From Mycobacterium sp. (GTDB taxonomy: Bacteria; Actinomycetota; Actinomycetes; Mycobacteriales; Mycobacteriaceae): 52,980 bases of DNA. The stretch lies in the NCBI GenBank assembly GCA_025965975.1, contig JAOPVX010000078.1, forward strand, positions 1 through 52,980. The letters run 5' to 3'. The notes under the pieces were generated by a model. That model worked only from the letters and a program-made list of their open reading frames with translations, did no database searches and was not told the DNA's origin. Of the stretch, positions 10,275 through 18,440 are shown in pieces; position 1 is the first letter of the stretch, and every line of letters starts with the position of its first letter. The translations under genes were made by a program, and so were the position numbers.

Positions 10275-11498
10275 ATGACGACCACTGCGGATCCGCAGTC
10301 ATTGCTGCTGCAGCTTCTCGACCCGTCGAACCGGGCGAATCCATACCCGGCCTATAACCGGATCCGCGAGCACGGACCGCTGGATCTGGCGGCAGCGAAC
10401 CTGACGGTGTTCTCGTCGTATCAGGACTGTGACGACGTGCTGCGCCACCCGTCGTCGGCCAGCGACCGGCTGAAGTCGACCATCGCGCAGCGCCAGATCG
10501 CCGAGGGCGCCGAAGCCAGGCCGGTTGGGTCGCCGGGGTTCCTGTTCCTGGATCCGCCGGACCACACCCGGCTGCGCAAGCTGGTCAGCAAGGCGTTCGT
10601 GCCGAAGGTCGTCAAGGCGCTGGAGCCCGACATCGAGGTCATGGTGGATTCGCTGCTCGACAACGCGGCCGATGCCGGCCACCTTGATGTGATCGCCGAC
10701 CTCGCCCACCCGCTGCCCGTGGCGGTAATCTGCAGGCTGCTCGGCGTCCCGCTCGCGGACGAGCCGAAGTTCAGCCAAGCGTCGGCCCTGCTCGCCCAGG
10801 CGCTCGACCCGTTCATCACGTTCACCGGCGATGCACCCGACGGCTTCGAGGAACGCATGCAGGCGGGGTTGTGGCTGCGCGACTATCTGCGTGGCCTCGT
10901 CGAGCAGCGCCGCCAAGATCCCGGCGATGATCTGATGTCGGGCCTGATCCACGTCGAGGAGTCCGGCGACCAACTCACCGAGGAAGAGATCATCGCGACG
11001 TGCAACCTGTTGCTGGTCGCCGGGCATGAAACGACGGTGAACCTGATCGCCAACGCGATCCAGGCGATGCTGCGTCACCCGTCACAGTGGGCGGCGCTGG
11101 GCGCTGACGCGCAGCGAGTGTCTGCGGTGGTCGAGGAGACGCTGCGGTACGACCCGCCGGTGCAGTTGATGGGCCGAATCGCCGCTGACGACATGACAAT
11201 TGGCGAGGTGACCGTGCCGAAGGGCGACACCATGATGCTGCTGTTGGCCGCCGCTCACCGCGACCCGGCAGCGTGCGAGCGTCCCGACGAATTCGACCCC
11301 GACCGCGAACCCATCCGGCATCTCGGATTCGGTAAGGGCCCGCACTTCTGCCTCGGCGCACCGCTTGCCCGGCTGGAGGCCGCGGTCGCGCTTTCGAAGG
11401 TGACCGCGCGCTTTCCGCAGGCCCAGATGGCCGGCGAGCCACAGTACAAGCCGAATCTGACGCTACGCGGGCTGGCCAGCCTCGAGGTGAAGGTCTAG
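10275..11498 (+). CDS. Cytochrome P450
   Basis: A soluble P450 of 407 residues. Visible motifs are the I-helix AGHETT, the K-helix EETLRYDPP (ExxR) and the heme loop FGKGPHFCLGAPLAR with the Cys ligand. LDPPDHTRLRKLVSKAF is the C-helix region. It begins four bases after the tgt stop with AAAAAG just upstream, so it is probably co-transcribed and coupled with tgt. It could belong to the CYP164 group by general appearance, which a comparison would settle. Substrate unknown. Confidence 0.92.
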   Translation: MTTTADPQSLLLQLLDPSNRANPYPAYNRIREHGPLDLAAANLTVFSSYQDCDDVLRHPSSASDRLKSTIAQRQIAEGAEARPVGSPGFLFLDPPDHTRLRKLVSKAFVPKVVKALEPDIEVMVDSLLDNAADAGHLDVIADLAHPLPVAVICRLLGVPLADEPKFSQASALLAQALDPFITFTGDAPDGFEERMQAGLWLRDYLRGLVEQRRQDPGDDLMSGLIHVEESGDQLTEEEIIATCNLLLVAGHETTVNLIANAIQAMLRHPSQWAALGADAQRVSAVVEETLRYDPPVQLMGRIAADDMTIGEVTVPKGDTMMLLLAAAHRDPAACERPDEFDPDREPIRHLGFGKGPHFCLGAPLARLEAAVALSKVTARFPQAQMAGEPQYKPNLTLRGLASLEVKV

Positions 11499-11636
11499 AG
11501 ACGCTCACCTCCGTGAGCAGTCGTGCCATCCGCGGTCCGACAGCGCGGGCGACGCATCGAGCCACGTTGTGAGATCGATGATCTCGTGCTCGATGTGCAG
11601 TATGGGCATGGCTCAGTGTGAACCGCGTATACGGTC

Positions 11637-12863
11637 GTGCGCATGCGAATCCTGTTAGTGGGCGCCGGCGGCGTCGGTTCGGCGTTCTGCGCCATCGCGG
11701 CACGACGAGACTTCTTCGAGCGCATCGTCGTCAGCGATTACGACCAGTCACGGGCCAGGCAGGCCGCCGACGCGGTGGGCGACTCGCGTTTCTCCGCGGC
11801 GCAAGTGGATGCGACATCGGCCGACGCGGTCGCCGACTTGGTACGTCGGCATGACATCACCCACGTCATGAACGCCGTCGACCCGCGGTTCGTGATGCCG
11901 ATCTTCAACGGCGCGTTGACCGGTGGCGCCGATTACCTCGACATGGCGATGAGTCTGTCGCAGCGGCATCCCGAGCACCCCTACAGCAGGACCGGTGTCA
12001 AGCTCGGCGATGAGCAGTTCGCCGTCGAGGATCAGTGGCTGGCGGGCGGGCGCCTCGCGCTCGTCGGGATCGGGGTGGAGCCGGGGCTTTCCGACGTGTT
12101 CGCGCGCTACGCCGCCGATCACCTGTTCTCCGACATCGACGAGTTGGGCACGCGCGACGGGTCAAATTTGACTGTCGACGGCTACGAGTTCGCGCCGTCG
12201 TTCTCCATCTGGACCACCATCGAGGAGTGCTTGAACCCGCCGGTGATCTGGGAGGCCGACCGCGGCTGGTTCGTCACCGAACCGTTCTCTGAGCCAGAGG
12301 TTTTCGACTTTCCCGACGGCATCGGACCAGTCGAGTGCGTCAATGTCGAGCACGAGGAAGTGCTGCTGATGCCGCGCTGGGTCAAGTGCAAACGCGCCAC
12401 CTTCAAGTACGGTCTCGGCGCGGAGTTCATCGACGTCCTCAAGACGCTGCGCAAGCTCGGACTCGACCGCACGGAGAAGGTCAGCGTCGGCGGCGTAGAG
12501 GTCAGCCCCCGCGACGTGGTGGCGGCATGCCTGCCCAACCCGGCGGCGCTGGGGCCCAACATGCACGGCAAGACCTGCGCCGGCCTGTGGGTGACCGGCA
12601 CCGGCACGGACGGCAATCCGCGCTCGACTTACCTGTACCACGTCGTCGACAACCAGTGGTCGATGGCCGAGTACGGACACCAGTGCGTGGTGTGGCAGAC
12701 CGCGATCAATCCCGTTGTCGCGCTGGAACTCCTGGCCAACGGCGGGTGGAGCGGAAGCGGCGTGCTCGGCCCGGAGGCGTTCGACTCGGTGCCGTTCCTG
12801 GAAATGCTCACGAGCTACGGCTCACCATGGGGGCAACTGGAGCTCCCCGCCGAGCAGGCGTGA
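11637..12863 (+). CDS. Saccharopine dehydrogenase family protein
   Basis: A 408-residue protein with an N-terminal Rossmann nucleotide-binding motif (ILLVGAGGVGSAFCAIAA) and the saccharopine-dehydrogenase-like catalytic half (GVEPGLSDVFARYAADHL, then C-terminal GKTCAGLWVTGTG). Bacterial relatives include carboxynorspermidine or homospermidine synthase-like proteins, so true lysine metabolism should not be assumed. Start is GTG 11637 or ATG 11643, two codons apart. The gap 11499-11636 shows nothing convincing. Confidence 0.8.
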   Translation: MRMRILLVGAGGVGSAFCAIAARRDFFERIVVSDYDQSRARQAADAVGDSRFSAAQVDATSADAVADLVRRHDITHVMNAVDPRFVMPIFNGALTGGADYLDMAMSLSQRHPEHPYSRTGVKLGDEQFAVEDQWLAGGRLALVGIGVEPGLSDVFARYAADHLFSDIDELGTRDGSNLTVDGYEFAPSFSIWTTIEECLNPPVIWEADRGWFVTEPFSEPEVFDFPDGIGPVECVNVEHEEVLLMPRWVKCKRATFKYGLGAEFIDVLKTLRKLGLDRTEKVSVGGVEVSPRDVVAACLPNPAALGPNMHGKTCAGLWVTGTGTDGNPRSTYLYHVVDNQWSMAEYGHQCVVWQTAINPVVALELLANGGWSGSGVLGPEAFDSVPFLEMLTSYGSPWGQLELPAEQA

Positions 12864-12886
12864 AAGCGCACTCCCACGGTGCTTTT
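12864..12886 (+). terminator. Hairpin followed by TTTT
   Basis: AAGC(G)CAC and GTGCTT pair around a short loop directly after the saccharopine-dehydrogenase stop, and TTTT follows. It lies between convergent genes and probably ends transcription of the upstream one. Confidence 0.5.
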
Positions 12887-12915
12887 CGGGCGAATTTGCG
12901 CCTGCTCGCGCGAGA

Positions 12916-13788
12916 TCAATGCGGCCGGTATATCCACGGGTGCCGCGGCAGCCGCTTCGGATCGAACTGCACGAGCAACTCATTTAGGTTCGATGCCGGC
13001 CAGCCAAGCGACTCGGTGATTCCGGCGATCGCCTGATCCACGCCGATCTCGGCGAGCGTCACGGCGCCGTCGCGCTTGGCCAGCCTCGCCCCGTCCTCGT
13101 TGAGCACCAACGCGACGTGCGCGTACGTCGGCTCCGGATAACCCAGCAGCCTCGCCAGATACGCCTGCCGCGGCGACGACGGCAGCAGGTCGTCACCACG
13201 AACCACCTGGTCGATGCCCTGCGCGGCGTCGTCGACGACCACCGCGAGGTTATACGCCGCGACGCCGTCACCGCGACGGACCACAAAGTCGTCGACGATG
13301 CCGATGTACTCACCGTGCAGCAAGTCGTGGACCGTATAGACGATCGCATCGGTGCGCAGCCGCAGCGCGGGCGGCCGGCCCGTCTCGCGCCGTCGGGCCT
13401 CGCGCTCGGCTTCAGTCAAATCACGACACGTGCCGGGATACGCACCCTGCGGGGCATGGGGCGCCCGCGGCGCCTGTGCGATGTCCCTTCGGCTGCAATA
13501 GCATTCGTATGTTAGACCGCGACCAGCCAGTTCGTCGACGACATCGTCATAGCGCTGCGGATGCTCGGACTGCCACTCGGCCGGCTCATCCCACGTCAAG
13601 CCGATCGCCGCGAGATCGTCGAGCTGGCGGTTGGCGATATCGGTGTGGGTGCGGTCGTCGAGGTCCTCGACGCGCATCAGGAAGCGACGGTCCGTCGAGC
13701 GGGCGAACAGCCACGCCAGCACGGCCGTACGCAGGTTGCCGATGTGCAGATCAGCCGATGGGCTGGGAGCAAACCTGCCGGCGGTCAC
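12916..13788 (-). CDS. gluQ: Glutamyl-Q tRNA(Asp) synthetase
   Basis: A 290-residue truncated glutamyl-tRNA synthetase without an anticodon-binding domain. The paralogue family GluQRS attaches glutamate to queuosine 34 of tRNA-Asp. Class I motif HIGN is at residue 16 and the KMSKS counterpart is LAKRDGA near residue 230. Zinc-site residues are in ECYCSRRD and further on YPGTCRD. Length and architecture distinguish it from GltX (about 480 residues). Its substrate requires queuosine, which fits tgt located 2.6 kb away. The gene lies 50 bp downstream of ligC2 on the same strand. Confidence 0.92.
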   Translation of the reverse strand: MTAGRFAPSPSADLHIGNLRTAVLAWLFARSTDRRFLMRVEDLDDRTHTDIANRQLDDLAAIGLTWDEPAEWQSEHPQRYDDVVDELAGRGLTYECYCSRRDIAQAPRAPHAPQGAYPGTCRDLTEAEREARRRETGRPPALRLRTDAIVYTVHDLLHGEYIGIVDDFVVRRGDGVAAYNLAVVVDDAAQGIDQVVRGDDLLPSSPRQAYLARLLGYPEPTYAHVALVLNEDGARLAKRDGAVTLAEIGVDQAIAGITESLGWPASNLNELLVQFDPKRLPRHPWIYRPH

Positions 13789-13838
13789 GCCCGCAATCTA
13801 ACTAATCGCGCTCCCGAGGGGAGGCGCGCCACGGGCAA

Positions 13839-14906
13839 TCAACGGACGAGGCCGGGAAGAACGTCGCCAAGGCTGAAGGTGAGCGGGTGTTCGAGTTGCG
13901 TGTACGTGCATGAACGTGGGTCGCGGTCGGGTCGCCAGCGGTTGAACTGCGCTGTGTGGCGGAACCTTTCACCTTCCATGTGGTCGTAGCGGACCTCGAC
14001 CACGCGTTCGGGCCGCAGCGGGACAAACGAGAGATCCTTGCCGGCGTTCCAGCGGGAGCCTTCGTTTCGACGCGGTGTGCGTCCGCCCGTCATGTGGGCG
14101 GCCCAATTCCACGGGTGGGCATCGAAGCTCGTGACGAGGGGCTGCAACTCGGTGAATAGTCGCCGCCGCTCCGCCATCGGGAAGGCGCCGATGACGCCGA
14201 CCGATGCGAGGCCGCCGTCATCTTTGTACAAACCGAGCAGCAGCGAGCCGATCGCATCGTCACCCGACTTGTGCACGCGGTAGCCCGCGACCACGCAGTC
14301 GGCGGTCCGCTCGTGCTTGATCTTGAACATGACGCGCTTGTCCGGCTGATAGCTGATCGTTAGCGGCTTGGCGATCACCCCATCGAGGCCGGCTCCCTCG
14401 AACTCGGAGAACCATCGTTGGGCGGTCGCCAGATCGGTGGTTGCGGGCGTGACGTGGATCGAGGGTCCGGAGCCGGCCAACGCATCGACGAGGGCGCCGC
14501 GGCGCTCGCTGAACGGTCGCCCGGTGTAGTCGTCATCGTCGAGGGCCAGCAAGTCGAAGGCGATGAAGGAGGCAGGTGTCTGTTCGGCAAGCATCCGCAC
14601 CCGTGAATCGGCCGGATGAATCCGCTGTTGCAGCGCCTCGAAGTCCAAGCCATGGTCGGTGGCGATGACGATCTCACCGTCGATCACGCAACGCTCCGGC
14701 AGTTCGGCCGTGACCGCCTGCCCCAGTTCGGGGAAGTACCGCGTCATCGGCCGCTCATTGCGGCTGCCCAGCTCCACCTGATCGCGGTCGCGGAAGCAAA
14801 TTGACCTGAATCCATCCCACTTCGGCTCATAGGAGGCGCCGGGCGGGATCGATGCAACCGGTTTGGCCAACATCGGCGAGACCGGCGGCATCACGGGCAG
14901 CTTCAC
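13839..14906 (-). CDS. ligC: ATP-dependent DNA ligase, LigC type (LigC2-like)
   Basis: A 355-residue ligase with adenylation motif YEPKWDGFR (Lys nucleophile near residue 31), DGEIVI, EGLDGVIAK-like EGAGLDGVIAK, FKIKHERTADC and a C-terminal OB-fold region ending RFRHTAQFNRWRPDRD. Start GTG 14906 (VKLPVMPPVSPMLAK) corresponds to the start seen in the paralogue; a longer start at 14939 adds 11 unconserved residues. M. smegmatis carries two adjacent LigC ligases and a Prim-Pol in a similar cluster; LigC enzymes act in short-patch repair and are dispensable. It is divergent from the LigC1-like gene, with 54 bp between. Confidence 0.9.
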   Translation of the reverse strand: MKLPVMPPVSPMLAKPVASIPPGASYEPKWDGFRSICFRDRDQVELGSRNERPMTRYFPELGQAVTAELPERCVIDGEIVIATDHGLDFEALQQRIHPADSRVRMLAEQTPASFIAFDLLALDDDDYTGRPFSERRGALVDALAGSGPSIHVTPATTDLATAQRWFSEFEGAGLDGVIAKPLTISYQPDKRVMFKIKHERTADCVVAGYRVHKSGDDAIGSLLLGLYKDDGGLASVGVIGAFPMAERRRLFTELQPLVTSFDAHPWNWAAHMTGGRTPRRNEGSRWNAGKDLSFVPLRPERVVEVRYDHMEGERFRHTAQFNRWRPDRDPRSCTYTQLEHPLTFSLGDVLPGLVR

Positions 14907-14960
14907 GGACTCATTCTCGCTTCTTAGCGCCGATGACATTGCCCGGGTTCGACGGTCTAC

Positions 14961-16019
14961 GTGAGTATGGAAAGCGTGGACCTACCCGTACAGCCACCCC
15001 TGGAGCCGATGCTGGCCAAGGCCCAGGCCAAAGTTCCACCCGAAGCGGGGGTGTGGTCCTACGAGCCGAAATGGGACGGCTTTCGCGCGCTGGTGTTCCG
15101 CGACGGCGACAAGGTGGTGCTGCAGTCACGCAACGGCAAGGAGCTCGGCCGCTACTTCCCCGAGGTGGAGCGGGCGGTGCGTAACGAGCTAGCGCCGCGC
15201 TGTGTGCTTGATGGGGAGATCGTCGTCCCGCGGGAGATCGGCGGGCGCATCCGGCTGGACTGGGAGTCGTTGTCCCAACGTATCCATCCCGCGGCCAGCA
15301 GGGTCAACATGCTGGCCGAGCAGACGCCCGCGCATTTCATCGGCTTCGACGCCCTGGCCACCGGCAATATATCGCTTCTCAAAGAGCCGTTCCGGGTTCG
15401 CCGCGAGGCGCTGTCCGAATCGGTGAACCAGAAACAGTGGTGCCACGTCACGCGCACCACAGAGGATCCGGCCAGGGGCGCACAGTGGCTGGACACCTTC
15501 GAGGGCGCCGGCCTGGATGGGGTGATCGCCAAGAGGCTTGACGGGCCTTATTTGCCGGGCAAGCGGGAGATGGTCAAGGTCAAGCACGCCCGCGACGTCG
15601 ACTGCGTGGCCATCGGCTACCGCATCCACAAGAGCGGCGAGGGCGTCGGGTCGATACTGCTCGGGCTGTACCGCAACGACGGCGAACTGCAGATGGTCGG
15701 CGGCGCCGCGTCGTTCACCGCCAAGGACCGGCTCAGGCTGCTTGCCGATCTCGAGCCGCTGCGCATGGGCGACGACCTAGTTGACGGCGAGCCCAGCCGG
15801 TGGAACTCGGCGGCGGACAAGCGCTGGATCCCGGTGCGGCCCGAGAAGGTGTGCGAGGTGGCCTACGACCAGATGGAGGGAAACACGGTGCACGGCAAAC
15901 GATTTCGGCATGCGGTGAAGTTCGTGCGGTGGCGGCCGGACCGAGATTCCGAAAGTTGCACTTTCGACCAGCTCGAGACGCCCATGAACTACGACCTGTA
16001 TGACGTGCTGGAGTCCTGA
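14961..16019 (+). CDS. ligC: ATP-dependent DNA ligase, LigC type (LigC1-like)
   Basis: A 352-residue paralogue of the divergent ligase, with YEPKWDGFRALVF (adenylated Lys), DGEIVVP, EGAGLDGVIAKR, MVKVKHARDVDC and a C-terminal RFRHAVKFVRWRPDRD. The start may be GTG 14961 or ATG 14967, two codons apart. The Prim-Pol gene starts two bases after its stop, so ligase and polymerase form one operon and probably act together on gap filling and sealing. Confidence 0.92.
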   Translation: MSMESVDLPVQPPLEPMLAKAQAKVPPEAGVWSYEPKWDGFRALVFRDGDKVVLQSRNGKELGRYFPEVERAVRNELAPRCVLDGEIVVPREIGGRIRLDWESLSQRIHPAASRVNMLAEQTPAHFIGFDALATGNISLLKEPFRVRREALSESVNQKQWCHVTRTTEDPARGAQWLDTFEGAGLDGVIAKRLDGPYLPGKREMVKVKHARDVDCVAIGYRIHKSGEGVGSILLGLYRNDGELQMVGGAASFTAKDRLRLLADLEPLRMGDDLVDGEPSRWNSAADKRWIPVRPEKVCEVAYDQMEGNTVHGKRFRHAVKFVRWRPDRDSESCTFDQLETPMNYDLYDVLES

Positions 16020-16020
16020 A

Positions 16021-17061
16021 ATGGCAACGCCCGCAGAAGAACTCGATGTCGACGGCGTCAAGGTGCGGTTGACCAACCCGGACAAGTTGTACTTCCCGAA
16101 ACTGGGCTCCGAAGGCACGAAGCGCAAGCTCGTCGAGTACTACCTGGCCGTCGCAAGCGGTCCCATGCTGGCTGCTCTGCGGGACAGGCCAACGCATCTG
16201 CAGCGCTTTCCCGACGGCATCGACGGCGAGGAGATCTATCAGAAGCGAATTCCGCAGCACGCCCCGGATTACCTAAAGACCTGCCGGGTGACGTTCCCTT
16301 CGGGGCGCACGGCGGACGCGTTGAAGGTGACGCACCCGTCGGCGATCGTGTGGGCGGCGCAGATGGGCACCATCACGCTGCATCCGTGGCAGGTGCGCTG
16401 CCCAGACACCGAGCATCCCGACGAGCTGCGAATCGACCTGGATCCGCAGCCGGGCACCGCCTTCAAGGAGGCCAGCGCGATCGCGGTCGATGTGCTCAAG
16501 CCCGTCCTCGACGAACTCGGCCTCATCGGATACCCGAAGACCTCCGGCGGCCGCGGCGTGCACGTCTTTTTGCGCATCAGGACGGACTGGGACTTCATCG
16601 CAGTGCGCCGGGCGGGCATCGCGCTGGCCAGAGAGGTCGAGCGGCGCGTGCCCGATGCGGTGACCACGTCGTGGTGGAAAGAAGAGCGCGGCGAGCGAAT
16701 CTTCATCGACTACAACCAGAACGCTCGTGACCGCACCTTCGCGTCGGCGTATTCGGCGCGCAAGACCCCGATCGCGACCGTGTCGATGCCCTTGACGTGG
16801 GAGGAGCTGCGCGACGCTGACCCCGACGACTACACCATTACCAGCGTGCCCGACCTGGTGGCCGGTCGCGACGACCCGTGGGCCCAGATCGATTCGAAGG
16901 CCCAGTCCCTGGAGCCGCTGCTGCAGATGGTCAAGGCCGACGAGGAACGCGGGCTGGGCGATCTGCCGTATCCGCCCAACTATCCGAAGATGCCTGGCGA
17001 ACCCAAGCGGGTGCAGCCGAGCAAGGATAGGGACTTGAAGAGCGCAAACCGTGAAGACTGA
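16021..17061 (+). CDS. Stand-alone LigD-type polymerase/primase (Prim-PolC/PolD1-like)
   Basis: A 346-residue archaeo-eukaryotic primase-fold polymerase of the LigD polymerase-domain family, here without ligase or nuclease domains. Motifs: RIDLDPQ (metal-binding D-x-D), SGGRGVHVFLRI (nucleotide-binding Ser-Gly-Gly) and FIDYNQNARDRTFASAYS (third acidic motif). ATG 16021 is one base past the ligase stop. The enzyme class incorporates ribo- or deoxynucleotides at gaps and breaks. The tight link to LigC1 suggests gap repair; involvement in Ku-dependent end joining is not shown here, as no Ku gene is in the window. Confidence 0.9.
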   Translation: MATPAEELDVDGVKVRLTNPDKLYFPKLGSEGTKRKLVEYYLAVASGPMLAALRDRPTHLQRFPDGIDGEEIYQKRIPQHAPDYLKTCRVTFPSGRTADALKVTHPSAIVWAAQMGTITLHPWQVRCPDTEHPDELRIDLDPQPGTAFKEASAIAVDVLKPVLDELGLIGYPKTSGGRGVHVFLRIRTDWDFIAVRRAGIALAREVERRVPDAVTTSWWKEERGERIFIDYNQNARDRTFASAYSARKTPIATVSMPLTWEELRDADPDDYTITSVPDLVAGRDDPWAQIDSKAQSLEPLLQMVKADEERGLGDLPYPPNYPKMPGEPKRVQPSKDRDLKSANRED

Positions 17062-17213
17062 CTTCTTTGAGCGTCGGCGGAGATTCTTGCGCGCATAGTC
17101 TGGCCCCTTCTCGCCGACCAGCTCACTCAGAGCGGCGTTGCCGCCCCGCAGAGAATCGACGTACTCGCACAGCCCCGCCCAGATGCGCGCACGCGTCCGC
17201 GTACCGGTCGGTA

Positions 17214-17501
17214 TTAGCCGCCACCGCTGACAGGGTTTGACGACAGCGTGATGAAGCCGCCGTTGATCCACACGCCCCAGCGACCGCCCCAGCCCGAGTT
17301 CCACACCACGGGCTGCCCATCCCAAAACTCGCTGGGCTTCGGCGGCGCCCAGGCCGGCGGCTCTTCGCCCTGGACGGGCGCCGGTGGCGGCGGAGCCGGT
17401 TCGGCGCTCGCCGGAGCAGCGCCAAGGCCCAGGATGGCAGCGGTGAGCCCGCCCGCGACTGCGACGGCAGGCAGAGCGGTCTTGAATAAGGTCATGAGCA
17501 T
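17214..17501 (-). CDS. Small secreted Pro/Trp/Gly-rich protein
   Basis: A 95-residue protein with a signal peptide (cleavage near ASAEPAPP), a Pro-rich linker and a Trp/Gly-rich C-terminus (SGWGGRWGVWINGGF). Start is ATG 17501 or ATG 17495. I do not recognise a domain. Similar short exported proteins of unknown role are common in mycobacteria. The gaps 17062-17213 and 17502-17731 show nothing supportable. Confidence 0.6.
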   Translation of the reverse strand: MLMTLFKTALPAVAVAGGLTAAILGLGAAPASAEPAPPPPAPVQGEEPPAWAPPKPSEFWDGQPVVWNSGWGGRWGVWINGGFITLSSNPVSGGG

Positions 17502-17731
17502 GACTCCAGCGTTCAGACTGAATCCGGATACTTAGCAGACATAACCACCTTACGCGATAGCCCACCGCCCGGACACCACGTCACCTGTAGTTGTCGACAC
17601 AGATAGAGCGCGGGCTGGTCGGGGCTTGGTTCCTTCGAATCTTGTTGCAGGCGCAAGGAATTAAAGACGTCAACGACGTTCATCTGGCGTAGTCACCCGC
17701 AACGGCGATTTCAGCTGCCTGTCATCGACGA

Positions 17732-18429
17732 GTGACCGTTGGCGTGGCGCGGCCACGTCCGTTCGCCTTTCGGCTTTGCGCCGCCATCGTGACGGCCGGC
17801 GCGGTGTTGAGTGCATCCATCTCCGTGCCGTTCGCCGCGGCCGACCCGTGTCCCGATATCGAGGTCGTGTTCCCGCGCGGCACCGGCGATGCGCCCCCGG
17901 GGGATCGGTGGGCCAGGCCTTCGTTGACTCGCTGCGCTCGAAGGTGGTCCCGAGGTCGGTCGGGATGTCCGGGGTCAACTAGGCGGCAAATATGAATTTT
18001 CTGCTGGCCACCGACGGCGTCGATGATGCCAACAATCATGTGCAGTTCATGATCGGGAACTGTCCCGCCACCAGGTTGGTGCTCGGGGGCTATTCCCAGG
18101 GCGCTGCGGTCATCAGCGTCCTCGTCGGTGCCACGCCAAGCCTGGCCGCGATACCGGGCGTGGGCGCGATACCCGGCTTCGGAAGCGCAGGGACGCCGCT
18201 GCCCCCCGAGGCCGCCGACCACGTGGCGGCGGTGTTCAGCAACCCGGTTGACAAGCTCCTCGGTCCGTTGAACGGACTCAGCCCGGCGTATGGGCCCAAG
18301 ACCATCGACCTGTGCAACGCCAATGACCCGATATGCGGCGGGGGCGAAATGGACAACATGGCGGCGCACCACCAGTACGTGCCGGGCAGGACGGATCAGG
18401 CCGCGTCATTCGTAACGGGTCTGGTGTAG
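17732..18429 (+). pseudogene. Cutinase-family serine esterase, broken by a frameshift and an amber codon
   Basis: The N-terminus (signal peptide, then ADPCPDIEVVFPRGTGDAPP) is in one frame. The rest (GQAFVDSLRSKVVPRSVG, GYSQGAAVISVL, DLCNANDPIC, HHQYVPG) is in another. The frame changes in the C5-G5 tract at 17894-17903, consistent with a one-base indel. A TAG at 17980-17982 then interrupts GVN-stop-AANMNFLL, where cutinases usually have Tyr. Catalytic Ser, Asp and His and the four Cys remain legible. Intact relatives are secreted esterases or phospholipases of about 220-230 residues. Two separate lesions make a true pseudogene likelier than a single sequencing error. Confidence 0.85.
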
Positions 18430-18440
18430 CTGTACCCCGG

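Noticed and set aside
11643-12863. Lysine-pathway saccharopine dehydrogenase
   Set aside because: The alpha-aminoadipate pathway is not expected in mycobacteria; only family-level assignment is safe.
16273-17565. 430-codon minus-strand ORF opposite the Prim-Pol
   Set aside because: No family pattern; the plus-strand polymerase accounts for it.
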